A stretch of DNA of 64,000 nucleotides from Ralstonia sp. UBA689. GTDB lineage: Bacteria; Pseudomonadota; Gammaproteobacteria; Burkholderiales; Burkholderiaceae. Below the pieces are notes generated by a model. It was given only the letters and a program-made list of their open reading frames with translations, did no database searches and was not told where the DNA came from. Below are positions 56,045-64,000 of the stretch, one piece after another. The first letter of the stretch is position 1, and every line of letters starts with the position of its first letter. The position numbers and the translations under genes are program-made. The DNA is taken from NCBI RefSeq assembly GCF_002298975.1, contig NZ_DBMV01000045.1:76679-140678 (forward strand), read 5' to 3'.

Positions 56045-58354
56045 TCATGACTGCGTGTAGGCTGGCTCGGCAGCATCCACGTGCTCGCCGTCGCTCGTCA
56101 TGCCGCTGTCGGCGTCGACGTTGCGGGCCTGTGCCTGATACAGCTTGTAGTAGGCACCTTCGCGCGCGAGCAGTTCGTCGTGGTTGCCCACTTCGACGAT
56201 CTGGCCGCGGTCCATGACCACGAGGCGATCGGCCTTGCGCAGCGTCGACAGACGGTGCGCGATGGCGATGGTGGTACGGCCCTGCACGAGGTTGTCGAGC
56301 GCCTTCTGGATTTCCTTTTCGGTGGTGGTATCCACCGACGAGGTGGCCTCATCCATGATCAGGATGCGCGGGTTGATGAGCAGCGCGCGTGCAATCGAAA
56401 TACGCTGCCGTTCGCCGCCCGACAGCGCCTGGCCCCGTTCGCCCACCAGCGAGTCATAGCCATGCGGCAGACGCAGGATGAATTCGTGCGCATGGGCGGC
56501 ACGCGCGGCGGCGACGATCTCCTCGCGCGTGGCGTCGGGCTTGCCGTAGGCGATGTTGTCGGCAATCGTGCCGAAGAACAGGAATGGCTCCTGCAGCACG
56601 AGGCCGATGTTGCGGCGGAATTCCGAGATGGGCAGCGAGCGGATGTCAGTGCCATCCAGGCGGATCGCGCCTTCGGAGACGTCGTAGAAGCGGCAGATCA
56701 GGTTCACGAGCGTGCTTTTGCCGGAACCGCTATGCCCCACCAGGCCGATCATCTCGCCCGGCTGGATCGACAGGTTCAGGCCGCGGATCACTGCACGGTT
56801 GCCGTAGCGGAAGCCAAGGTCGCGCAACTCGATTGCGCCGTTGACCCGATCGAGATGCACGGGCTTGGCCGGCTCGGGCACGCTCGACACGTGGTCGAGA
56901 ATGTCGAAGATCCGCTTGGCGCCAGCCGCCGCCTTCTGCGTCACGGAAACGATGCGGCTCATCGAATCGAGGCGCGTGTAGAAGCGGCTGATATACGTCA
57001 GGAACGCCACGAGCACACCCACGGTGATGGCGTCGTGGCTGACCTGCCAGATCCCGAAGATCCAGACCACCAGCAGCCCCACCTCGGTCAGCAGCGTCAC
57101 GGTTGGGGTGAACAGCGACCACACCGCATTGACCCGGTCGTTGATGGCCAGGTTGTGCTTGTTGGCCTCGCGAAAGCGCGCCACCTCGCGCTTTTCCTGC
57201 GCAAACGCCTTGACCACACGGATGCCCGGGATCGTATCGGCCAGCACGTTGGTGATTTCCGACCAGATCCGGTCGATTTTCTCGAAGCCGTGGCGCAGGC
57301 GGTCGCGGACTAGGTGGATCATCCACGCAATGAACGGCAGCGGCACCAGCGTGACCAGTGCCAGCCACGGGTTGATCGAGATGAGGATCGCTGCCGTCAT
57401 CGCGATCATTAGCACATCGGTGGCAAAGTCGAGCAGATGCAGCGACAGGAACACGCTGATCCGGTCGCTTTCGGAGCCGATGCGCGCCATCAGGTCACCT
57501 GTGCGCTTGCCGCCGAAATATTCGAGCGACAGTTTGAGCAGATGCTCATACGTGGTGGTGCGCAGGTCGGCGCTGATGCGCTCGGAAACGCGCGCCAGCA
57601 GGTAGGTGCGCGCCCAGCCCAGCGCCCACGCCACCAGCGCGGCGCCAAGCAGGCCGGAAAGGTAGAGCGTGACCAGGCTGTAGTCGATCGGCTTGCCGTT
57701 CTGGTACGGGATCAGCACCTTGTCCATTAAGGGCATCGTAAGGTACGGCGGCACCAGGGTGGCGGCCGTCCCCAGCAGCAGCAGGGCGAAACCCGCCAGC
57801 AGTTCCCACCGATACGGTTGGGCGAAGCGCCACAGGCGCAGGAGCGCCCACGTGGAAGGCGGCTGTTCCAGCTCGCGGCTGCATTGCGGGCAGGTATCTT
57901 CGTCGGGCGCAAGCGGCGCCTTGCAGGTCGGGCAGACGTCTGTGTCGGCTTGCGCGGCCTGTGCGCCCTCGGCCAGCAGGTCGCGGCGTGCGTCAAACAC
58001 GTCGGTCAGCCGCAAGGCGTCGGGGTTATGACCCAGCGTGTACCGCCAGCTCCCCAGGCGGCGCTGGCCGTCGGACAGTTCCAGCGTGCCCACGCCGGCG
58101 TGGTCGCTGTGCGAAAGCGTCATGCCGGGCACGATGTCCCAGCTCTGCAGGCCCTTTTCGCCGGGTGCCTGCCCGATCAGGCGACGATTCGTAACAGCCA
58201 GCCACCCTTGGGTAAAATGCAATCTTGCGTCCAAGTCCAGCTGTAGCCTAGCCAGGACGGTTTCCTCTGGAGCCAGACTTGTGCCGAGTTCTGCACTCCA
58301 AGGATCTTGAGCGCGGGCGAAAGCGGGGGCGGACAATGGGGAGGGCTGGGTCAT
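56045..58354 (-). CDS. Cyanophycin-associated ABC transporter (fused permease-ATPase, zinc-ribbon)
   Basis: 769 residues from ATG 58354. Residues 1-130 are a soluble domain (ARLQLDLDARLHFTQGWLAV). A zinc ribbon CPTCKAPLAPDEDTCPQC follows (about 139-157). A six-helix type IV exporter membrane domain comes next (LLAGFALLLLGTAATLVPPY; LALVTLVPLPFIAWMIHLV). The ATPase has Walker A GLVGHSGSGKSTLVN, signature LSGGERQRISIARALL, Walker B ILIMDEATSSVD and H-loop AIAHRLST. It is an MsbA/LmrA-like homodimer with an unusual N-terminal head. It is divergent from the cyanophycin synthetase genes. The transported substrate is unknown. Confidence 0.88.
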   Translation of the reverse strand: MTQPSPLSAPAFARAQDPWSAELGTSLAPEETVLARLQLDLDARLHFTQGWLAVTNRRLIGQAPGEKGLQSWDIVPGMTLSHSDHAGVGTLELSDGQRRLGSWRYTLGHNPDALRLTDVFDARRDLLAEGAQAAQADTDVCPTCKAPLAPDEDTCPQCSRELEQPPSTWALLRLWRFAQPYRWELLAGFALLLLGTAATLVPPYLTMPLMDKVLIPYQNGKPIDYSLVTLYLSGLLGAALVAWALGWARTYLLARVSERISADLRTTTYEHLLKLSLEYFGGKRTGDLMARIGSESDRISVFLSLHLLDFATDVLMIAMTAAILISINPWLALVTLVPLPFIAWMIHLVRDRLRHGFEKIDRIWSEITNVLADTIPGIRVVKAFAQEKREVARFREANKHNLAINDRVNAVWSLFTPTVTLLTEVGLLVVWIFGIWQVSHDAITVGVLVAFLTYISRFYTRLDSMSRIVSVTQKAAAGAKRIFDILDHVSSVPEPAKPVHLDRVNGAIELRDLGFRYGNRAVIRGLNLSIQPGEMIGLVGHSGSGKSTLVNLICRFYDVSEGAIRLDGTDIRSLPISEFRRNIGLVLQEPFLFFGTIADNIAYGKPDATREEIVAAARAAHAHEFILRLPHGYDSLVGERGQALSGGERQRISIARALLINPRILIMDEATSSVDTTTEKEIQKALDNLVQGRTTIAIAHRLSTLRKADRLVVMDRGQIVEVGNHDELLAREGAYYKLYQAQARNVDADSGMTSDGEHVDAAEPAYTQS

Positions 58355-58619
58355 GATCGGCGCAAAAAACTCAAAAAGCGCGTCCCAATGGCCCAAAATG
58401 GATAAAGGACGAACATAAATCGGAGCAATGGCGCGGGATCGCACGTCTGGCGGCCCGCAATTTTTGCTCGCAAGTATACATAGCCGAGTGAGTCGGGCGT
58501 GTGCTGCACTGCACAATACATGCCAGACTCAAGAGGTCAACGCCGAAGCCGTTGTAACGTTACTGAAAGGTAAGGCTTCAATTCACCGGGCATTTCGCCC
58601 ACTGCCTCAAGCTAATTTG

Positions 58620-61274
58620 ATGAAGAAGAAGGACATTGAGATTCTCGATGTCATGTCGCTGCGCGGCCCGAATATGTGGACATATCGGCCGGTGCTGGAG
58701 GCGTGGGTCGACATTGGTGAACTGGAGGATTTCCCCTCCAACACGATTCCGGGGTTCTACGAGCGCCTATCGACATGGCTGCCGACGCTGATCGAGCATC
58801 GCTGCAGTCCCGGCGTGCGCGGCGGCTTCCTGATGCGCCTGAAGGAAGGCACTTGGCCTGGCCACATCCTGGAACACGTCACATTGGAGCTGCAGAACCT
58901 GGCCGGCATGCCGGGCGGCTTCGGCAAGGCCCGCGAGACGCCCATCCGCGGCGTCTACAAGGTGATCGTGCGTGCCTGGCATGAAGACGTGACCCGCGCC
59001 GCACTGTTCGCCGCGCGTGATCTGGTCATGGCCGCCATCGAAGATCGCCCGTTCGACGTGTCCGCCACTGTCGAGAACCTGCGCAACCTGGTGGATGACC
59101 ACTGTCTCGGTCCGAGCACGGCGTGCATTGTGGATGCCGCCGATGACCGCAGCATCCCGTCCATCCGCCTGTCGGACGGCAACCTCGTGCAGCTCGGCTA
59201 CGGCGCGCGCCAGCGCCGCATCTGGACGGCCGAGACCGACCGGACCAGCGCCATCGCCGAATCGATTTCGCGCGACAAGGATCTGACCAAGAGCCTGCTG
59301 GAGTCATGCGGCGTGCCGGTGCCGGAAGGCCGCATGGTCGACAGCGCCGAAGACGCCTGGGACGCCGCCGAAGACATCGGCGTGCCCGTGGTGGTCAAGC
59401 CGTATGACGGCAACCATGGCCGCGGCGTCTTCACGAACCTGATGACGCGCGAGGAAGTGGAAACCGCCTATGCGGTGGCCATCGAGGAAGGCAGCGGCGT
59501 GATCGTCGAGCGCTTCGTGTCCGGCAACGAACACCGTTTGCTTGTGGTGGGCGGCCGTCTGGCGGCGGCGGCCATGGGCGAGACCGCTTCGGTCGTCGGC
59601 GACGGCACCTCCACCATCGAGGCGCTGATCGAATCGCAGATCAACTCCGACCCGCGCCGCGGCAATACCGAAGAGTATCCGCTGAACCCCGTGCGCCTGG
59701 ATTCCGCCGCACGCCTGGAACTCAAGCGCCAGGGCTATGCCGACGGCAGCGCGGTGCCGCCGGCTGGCCGCTCCGTGCTGATCCAGCGCAACGGAAACGT
59801 TGCGTTCGACGTGACCGATCGCGTGCACCCGAGCGTGGCTGCGCACGCGTCGCTGGCCGCGCGGGTCGTCGGGCTCGACATTGCCGGCGTGGATCTGGTG
59901 GCCGAAGACATCTCGCGCCCGCTGGACGAGCAGCGCGGCGCCATCGTCGAAGTCAACGCCGGGCCGGGCCTGCTGATGCATATCCGGCCGGCTCAAGGCG
60001 AACCGCGCCCCGTGGGCCGCGCGATTGTCGATCACCTGTTCCCCGAGAAGGATGGCGTGCAGGACGACGGTCGTATTCCCATCGTTGGCATCACGGGCAC
60101 CAACGGTAAGACGGTCGTTGCCAAGCTGGTCGCGCAACTGCTGCAGCTTTCGGGCAAGCACACCGGCCTCGGTTGCAGCGACGGTCTGTATCTGGATCGC
60201 CGTCAAGTCGAGGCGGGCGGCCGAGGCGATCGCGCCGCCTGGGATGCGTGCCATCGCATCCTGATGAACCGCGCGGTGGAAGCCGCAGTGTTCGAGAGCG
60301 ACAGCGGCATGATCCTGTCGCAAGGCCTGCCTTACGACCGCTGCCAGGTGGGCGTGGTCACCAACTTTGGCCGCCCCGACCACCTCGGCGACTTCTATGT
60401 CGAAGACGAAGATCGCATGTATAGCGTCCTGCGCACGCAGGTGGACGTTGTGGTCAAAAGCGGCGTGGGCGTGCTCAATGCCGCCGACGAGCGCCTTGTC
60501 GAGATGGCCGAACTTTGCGACGGCGAGGTGATCTTCTTCGCCCTCTCGGGTGACCTGCCTGCCATCGCCGCGCACCGCGCCGCCGGCAAGCGGGCCGTGT
60601 TCGTGCGCGACGGCAAGGTGGTGCTTGCCACGGGCACGAGCGAAACGGCGCTGGCCGACGTGTCGGCGATTCCGCTGACCTACGCGGGCCGTGTTCCGTT
60701 CCAGGTCGAAAACGTGCTGGCCGCCGTTGCTACCGGCTGGGCGCTGGGTATTTCGAACGACCTGATGCGTGCCGGCATTGTCACGTTCGACGTGGGTCAG
60801 GTGGATGTGCCTGGCCGCTTCACGCTGATCCAGCACAGCGGCGCCACGATCGTCGTGGATGACGCGCGCAACGCGTCGGCCCTTGATGCCTTGGCTGTCG
60901 CGCTGGAGCAGTTTCCGGCCGAACGCAGGACGCTCGTCTTCGGTGCCGGCCAGCAACGCCGGGACGAAGACCTGGTGGCGCAAGGCAAGGTCATCGGCGA
61001 GACGTTCGACCGCGTGCTGCTATGCGAAGACACCAGCGTCAAGCGTCCTGACCAGTCCGAACCTCAAGCGCGTGCGCTGCTCAAGAAAGGGCTGAGCGAA
61101 GGCCACCGCGTCGCCGAGATCGCTGACGAAGGCCCGCGCCGGGATGCCGTGGAAGCGGCGCTGTCGAAGCTCAAGGCAGGCGACTTGCTGGTTCTGCAAT
61201 GCGACGAATGCGCGATCGAAAGCACGGTCGAGCAGGTGCACCAGTGGATGGGCCGCGCGGAATACCGGGCCTGA
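58620..61274 (+). CDS. Cyanophycin synthetase-like protein (paralogue 1, altered ligase motif)
   Basis: 884 residues from ATG 58620; no clear SD. CphA architecture: N-terminal domain (SLRGPNMWTYRPVLEAWVDI), an ATP-grasp domain (VPVVVKPYDGNHGRGVFTNL, GVIVERFVSGNEHRLLVVGG, GAIVEVNAGPGLLMH) and a Mur ligase-like domain (IVGITGTNGKTVVAKLVAQL). The P-loop is intact, but the position corresponding to the paralogue's DYGHNPDA reads DDARNASA, so Tyr, His and Pro are lost. The C-terminal ligase may therefore have changed substrate or lost activity. It is transcribed with paralogue 2, 39 bp apart. Confidence 0.88.
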   Translation: MKKKDIEILDVMSLRGPNMWTYRPVLEAWVDIGELEDFPSNTIPGFYERLSTWLPTLIEHRCSPGVRGGFLMRLKEGTWPGHILEHVTLELQNLAGMPGGFGKARETPIRGVYKVIVRAWHEDVTRAALFAARDLVMAAIEDRPFDVSATVENLRNLVDDHCLGPSTACIVDAADDRSIPSIRLSDGNLVQLGYGARQRRIWTAETDRTSAIAESISRDKDLTKSLLESCGVPVPEGRMVDSAEDAWDAAEDIGVPVVVKPYDGNHGRGVFTNLMTREEVETAYAVAIEEGSGVIVERFVSGNEHRLLVVGGRLAAAAMGETASVVGDGTSTIEALIESQINSDPRRGNTEEYPLNPVRLDSAARLELKRQGYADGSAVPPAGRSVLIQRNGNVAFDVTDRVHPSVAAHASLAARVVGLDIAGVDLVAEDISRPLDEQRGAIVEVNAGPGLLMHIRPAQGEPRPVGRAIVDHLFPEKDGVQDDGRIPIVGITGTNGKTVVAKLVAQLLQLSGKHTGLGCSDGLYLDRRQVEAGGRGDRAAWDACHRILMNRAVEAAVFESDSGMILSQGLPYDRCQVGVVTNFGRPDHLGDFYVEDEDRMYSVLRTQVDVVVKSGVGVLNAADERLVEMAELCDGEVIFFALSGDLPAIAAHRAAGKRAVFVRDGKVVLATGTSETALADVSAIPLTYAGRVPFQVENVLAAVATGWALGISNDLMRAGIVTFDVGQVDVPGRFTLIQHSGATIVVDDARNASALDALAVALEQFPAERRTLVFGAGQQRRDEDLVAQGKVIGETFDRVLLCEDTSVKRPDQSEPQARALLKKGLSEGHRVAEIADEGPRRDAVEAALSKLKAGDLLVLQCDECAIESTVEQVHQWMGRAEYRA

Positions 61275-61313
61275 TATCCAAAGCAGCCCAAAGCACAACG
61301 GAAAACCGATCGT

Positions 61314-63881
61314 ATGGAAGTTTCTCGTATCCGGGCCTTGCGCGGCCCGAATCTCTGGTGTCGCCACACGGCCATCGAAGCCATCGTGGCCTGTTCGGAC
61401 CAATCTCACCTGCTGGCGAATCTGCCGGGCTTTGAAGACCGCCTGCGCGCGCGCTTTCCGGCCATCGGCCCACTGCGGCCGGATGACGAAGCCGGAGCGC
61501 CGTCGATGGCGCACGCGCTGGAAGTCGCCGCGCTTGGTCTGCAGGCCGCCGCCGGTTGCCCGGTGACGTTCAGCCATACCGAGCCCACGCTTGAACCCGG
61601 TACGTACCAGGTGGTGGTCGAGTACAGCGAAGAGGATGTGGGCAGGCTCGCGTTCGAGCTGGCCGGCCAACTCTGCCTGGCCGCGCGGGACGACCAGCCG
61701 TTCGATCTGGACGATGCGCTGCATCGTCTGCGCGAGCTTGACGAGGACGTGCGCCTGGGCCCGAGCACCGGTTCGATCGTCTACGCCGGCGTGGCGCGTG
61801 GCATTCCGTACCGCCGGCTGACGCAGGGGTCGATGGTGCAGTTTGGCTGGGGTAGCAAGCAGCGCCGCATCCAGGCCGCTGAGACCGACATGACCAGCGC
61901 AGTGGCCGAATCGATTGCGCAGGACAAGGAACTGACCAAGACCCTGCTGCATGCGGCCGGCGTGCCGGTTCCGATGGGCCGATCAGTCGGCAGCGCAGAC
62001 GAGGCGTGGGCGGCCGCGCAGGAAATCCACGGCCCGGTGGTGGTCAAGCCGCGCGACGGCAACCAGGGCAAGGGCGTGGCGGTGCGCATCCGCACGCGCG
62101 AGGAAGTGATGGCGGCCTACGAAGTGGCGGCCGACATCTCGTCGGACGTGATCGTCGAGCGCTACATCCCCGGCCACGATTTCCGCCTGCTCGTGGTGGG
62201 CAACCAGCTTGTGGCGGCAGCGCGCCGTGACCCGCCGCAGGTCATCGGAGACGGCAAGCACACGGTGCGCGAACTGGTTGAAGAGGTGAACCGCGACCCG
62301 CGCCGTGGCGAAGGGCACGCCACCTCGTTGACGAAGATTCGCTTCGACGACATTGCGCTGGCCACGCTCGCCAAGCAGGGCCTGGGCGCCGACGCAGTGC
62401 CGCCCAAGGGCACGCGCGTGGTCTTGCGCAACAACGCGAACCTCTCCACGGGCGGTAGCGCCACCGACGTGACCGACGATGTCCATCCGAGCATCGCTGC
62501 GCGCGCCGTGGCGGCTGCGCAGATGATCGGGCTCGACATCTGCGGCGTGGATGCCGTGTGCGAAACGATGCTCAAGCCGTTTGAGGACCAAGCCGGCGGC
62601 ATCGTTGAAGTCAATGCCGCGCCGGGCCTGCGCATGCACCTGCAGCCGTCGTACGGCAAGGGGCGCGCCGTGGGCGAGGCGATCATCTCGACGATGTTCC
62701 CCGACGGCGAAGACGGTCGTATTCCCGTGGTGGCGGTCTCCGGCACCAACGGCAAGACCACGACGGTGCGCCTGATCGCCCATCTTCTGGCCACAAGCGG
62801 CCTGCGCATGGGCATGACCGGCACCGACGGTATCTATATCCAGGGCCAACGCATCGACACAGGCGACTGCAGCGGCCCGCGCAGCGCCCGCAACGTGCTG
62901 CTGCACCCGGACGTGGATGCCGCCGTGTTCGAAACGGCGCGCGGCGGCCTGCTGCGCGAGGGCCTGGCCTTCGACCGCTGTGACGTGGCCGTGGTGACCA
63001 ACGTCGGCGAAGGCGATCACCTGGGCCTGAACTACATCAGCACGGTCGAAGACCTGGCTGTGCTCAAGAGTGTGATCGTGCAGAACGTGGCGCCACACGG
63101 CATGGCCGTGCTCAACGCTGCCGACCCGATGGTCGCGGGCATGGCCGAGGGCTGCCCCGGCTCGGTCACGTTCTTCGCGCATGACGCGACTCTGCCGACC
63201 ATGGCGCTGCACCGCGCGCAGGGCAAGCGCGTGGTGTTTGTCGATGGCGACGAGATTGTGGCTGCCGAAGGCAACACTGAAGTCCGCATTGCGCTGGCCG
63301 ACATTCCGCTCACGCGCAACGGCACGATTGGTTTTCAGGTCGAGAACGCGATGTCGTCGATTGCCGCCGCCTGGGCGCTCGGCATCGACTGGGCGGTCGT
63401 CCGCCGTGGGCTGGCCACGTTTGTCAACGACGCCGCCACGGCGCCGGGCCGCTTCAATGTGTTCGACTACAAGGGCGCCACGCTTATCGCCGACTACGGC
63501 CACAATCCCGACGCCATCCAGGCGTTGTGTCACGCCGTGGCAACGATGCCGGCCAAGCGCCGTTCGGTGGTCATCAGCGGCGCCGGTGACCGCCGCGACG
63601 ACGACATCCGCAGGCAGACGCAGATTCTCAGTGGCGTGTTCGACGACGTCTTGCTGTACGAAGACCAGTGCCAGCGTGGCCGTGCAGATGGCGAAGTGCT
63701 GGCACTGCTGCGCGAAGGGCTGCAGGGCGCTGAGCGCACCAGCTACGTCGAGGAGATCCGCGGCGAATTCCTGGCGATCGATACGGCTTTGAGCCGGCTG
63801 CAGCCTGGCGACCTCTGCCTGATCCTCATCGACCAAGTGGAAGAGGCGCTGGACCACATCGCCAAGCGTGTCGCTGAATAG
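61314..63881 (+). CDS. cphA: Cyanophycin synthetase (paralogue 2)
   Basis: 855 residues. CphA polymerises Asp and Arg into multi-L-arginyl-poly-L-aspartate using ATP. N-terminal domain RALRGPNLWCRHTAIEAIVA; ATP-grasp domain VVVKPRDGNQGKGVAVRIRT, VIVERYIPGHDFRLLVVGN and IVEVNAAPGLRMHLQPS; Mur ligase-like domain VVAVSGTNGKTTTVRLIAHL, VAVVTNVGEGDHLGLNYI and LIADYGHNPDAIQALCHAV. All catalytic motifs of both ligase domains look intact, so this is the better candidate for a complete synthetase. It follows paralogue 1 in the same operon. Confidence 0.93.
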   Translation: MEVSRIRALRGPNLWCRHTAIEAIVACSDQSHLLANLPGFEDRLRARFPAIGPLRPDDEAGAPSMAHALEVAALGLQAAAGCPVTFSHTEPTLEPGTYQVVVEYSEEDVGRLAFELAGQLCLAARDDQPFDLDDALHRLRELDEDVRLGPSTGSIVYAGVARGIPYRRLTQGSMVQFGWGSKQRRIQAAETDMTSAVAESIAQDKELTKTLLHAAGVPVPMGRSVGSADEAWAAAQEIHGPVVVKPRDGNQGKGVAVRIRTREEVMAAYEVAADISSDVIVERYIPGHDFRLLVVGNQLVAAARRDPPQVIGDGKHTVRELVEEVNRDPRRGEGHATSLTKIRFDDIALATLAKQGLGADAVPPKGTRVVLRNNANLSTGGSATDVTDDVHPSIAARAVAAAQMIGLDICGVDAVCETMLKPFEDQAGGIVEVNAAPGLRMHLQPSYGKGRAVGEAIISTMFPDGEDGRIPVVAVSGTNGKTTTVRLIAHLLATSGLRMGMTGTDGIYIQGQRIDTGDCSGPRSARNVLLHPDVDAAVFETARGGLLREGLAFDRCDVAVVTNVGEGDHLGLNYISTVEDLAVLKSVIVQNVAPHGMAVLNAADPMVAGMAEGCPGSVTFFAHDATLPTMALHRAQGKRVVFVDGDEIVAAEGNTEVRIALADIPLTRNGTIGFQVENAMSSIAAAWALGIDWAVVRRGLATFVNDAATAPGRFNVFDYKGATLIADYGHNPDAIQALCHAVATMPAKRRSVVISGAGDRRDDDIRRQTQILSGVFDDVLLYEDQCQRGRADGEVLALLREGLQGAERTSYVEEIRGEFLAIDTALSRLQPGDLCLILIDQVEEALDHIAKRVAE

Positions 63882-63929
63882 GTGAAGACGCCAGCGGCCG
63901 TGCAGATGTGATGGCGGTCGCTGGTGGTG

Positions 63930-64000
63930 CATCCACGGTTTCGTCCCCTGCCGGGGCCGACTCACTTTCTTTGTCTTGCCAAAGAAAGTAAGCAAAGAAA
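63930..64000 (-). repeat. Dispersed repeat, copy 2 (inverted, cut by window end)
   Basis: The reverse complement of this segment matches 5530-5600 with about four mismatches over 71 bp. It begins about 50 bp after the cphA stop. In copy 1 the long hairpin follows on the side that here lies beyond the window, so the composite element is probably continued there. Confidence 0.85.

Noticed and set aside
1..64000. CRISPR arrays, tRNA, rRNA, prophage or transposase genes
   Set aside because: No regularly spaced repeats, no tRNA-like cloverleaf with a T-arm motif and no phage or transposase proteins were recognised; the absence rests on visual reading only.

Overview
The window reads as chromosomal DNA of a Ralstonia, most probably the R. 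pickettii group. It has high GC and betaproteobacterial gene content. It carries a class D beta-lactamase of the OXA-60 type, preceded by a divergent gene matching the position and approximate size of the regulator (ORF-RP3) described for R. pickettii. It also has a paired cyanophycin synthetase locus, ferrous iron transport genes, a TreS-maltokinase fusion and several c-di-GMP enzymes. No rRNA, tRNA, CRISPR, phage or insertion sequence was recognised. The species call is inference from gene content.

Layout. 1-5.3 kb: the end of a carboxymuconolactone decarboxylase-like gene, an alpha/beta hydrolase, a thioesterase, a phytanoyl-CoA dioxygenase-like enzyme, and a pair encoding an exported DUF2141 protein and an exported carotenoid oxygenase. 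5.4-5.6 kb: a long hairpin plus a dispersed repeat, whose inverted second copy ends the window. 5.6-9.6 kb: AMP nucleosidase and a polar amino-acid ABC importer with no ATPase gene beside it. 9.9-17 kb: a diguanylate cyclase, a PAS-GGDEF-EAL protein, a hotdog thioesterase and an orphan sensor kinase. 17-20 kb: a methyltransferase, a lipoprotein amidohydrolase and an MFS carrier. 20-28 kb: the overlapping or abutting set treS-maltokinase, treZ, malQ (trehalose and maltodextrin metabolism). 28-31 kb: ahpC and ahpF, separated by strong hairpins.

31-35.5 kb is an iron block. It has a Fur-family gene with a Fur-box promoter far upstream, a small Cys-rich protein, and the operon feoA-feoB plus a small Cys-rich membrane protein, with its own Fur-like box. 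A candidate double-hairpin sRNA follows. 35.5-43.4 kb: a second diguanylate cyclase, a PAS-GGDEF-EAL protein with a degenerate GGDVF site, and an Aer-like chemoreceptor next to an FNR-type box. 43.6-48.8 kb: a PadR regulator with a siderophore-interacting flavin reductase (YqjI/YqjH-like), a MarR regulator divergent from an AhpD-like/GNAT/azoreductase operon, and a second MarR gene upstream of pyroglutamyl peptidase. 48.9-51.5 kb: the beta-lactamase and its presumed regulator. 51.6-55.5 kb: a small exported protein, OpgD, a membrane protein and a serine hydrolase. 55.5-63.9 kb: the cyanophycin locus, made of a DUF1854 protein and an ABC exporter divergent from two cyanophycin synthetase paralogues.

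Functional themes are iron and oxidative-stress handling, c-di-GMP signalling, storage and compatible-solute metabolism (trehalose, cyanophycin, periplasmic glucans) and inducible beta-lactam resistance. The least-explained items are two candidate sRNAs in the iron block, iterated half-sites between the beta-lactamase and its regulator, and altered motifs in the first cyanophycin synthetase paralogue.
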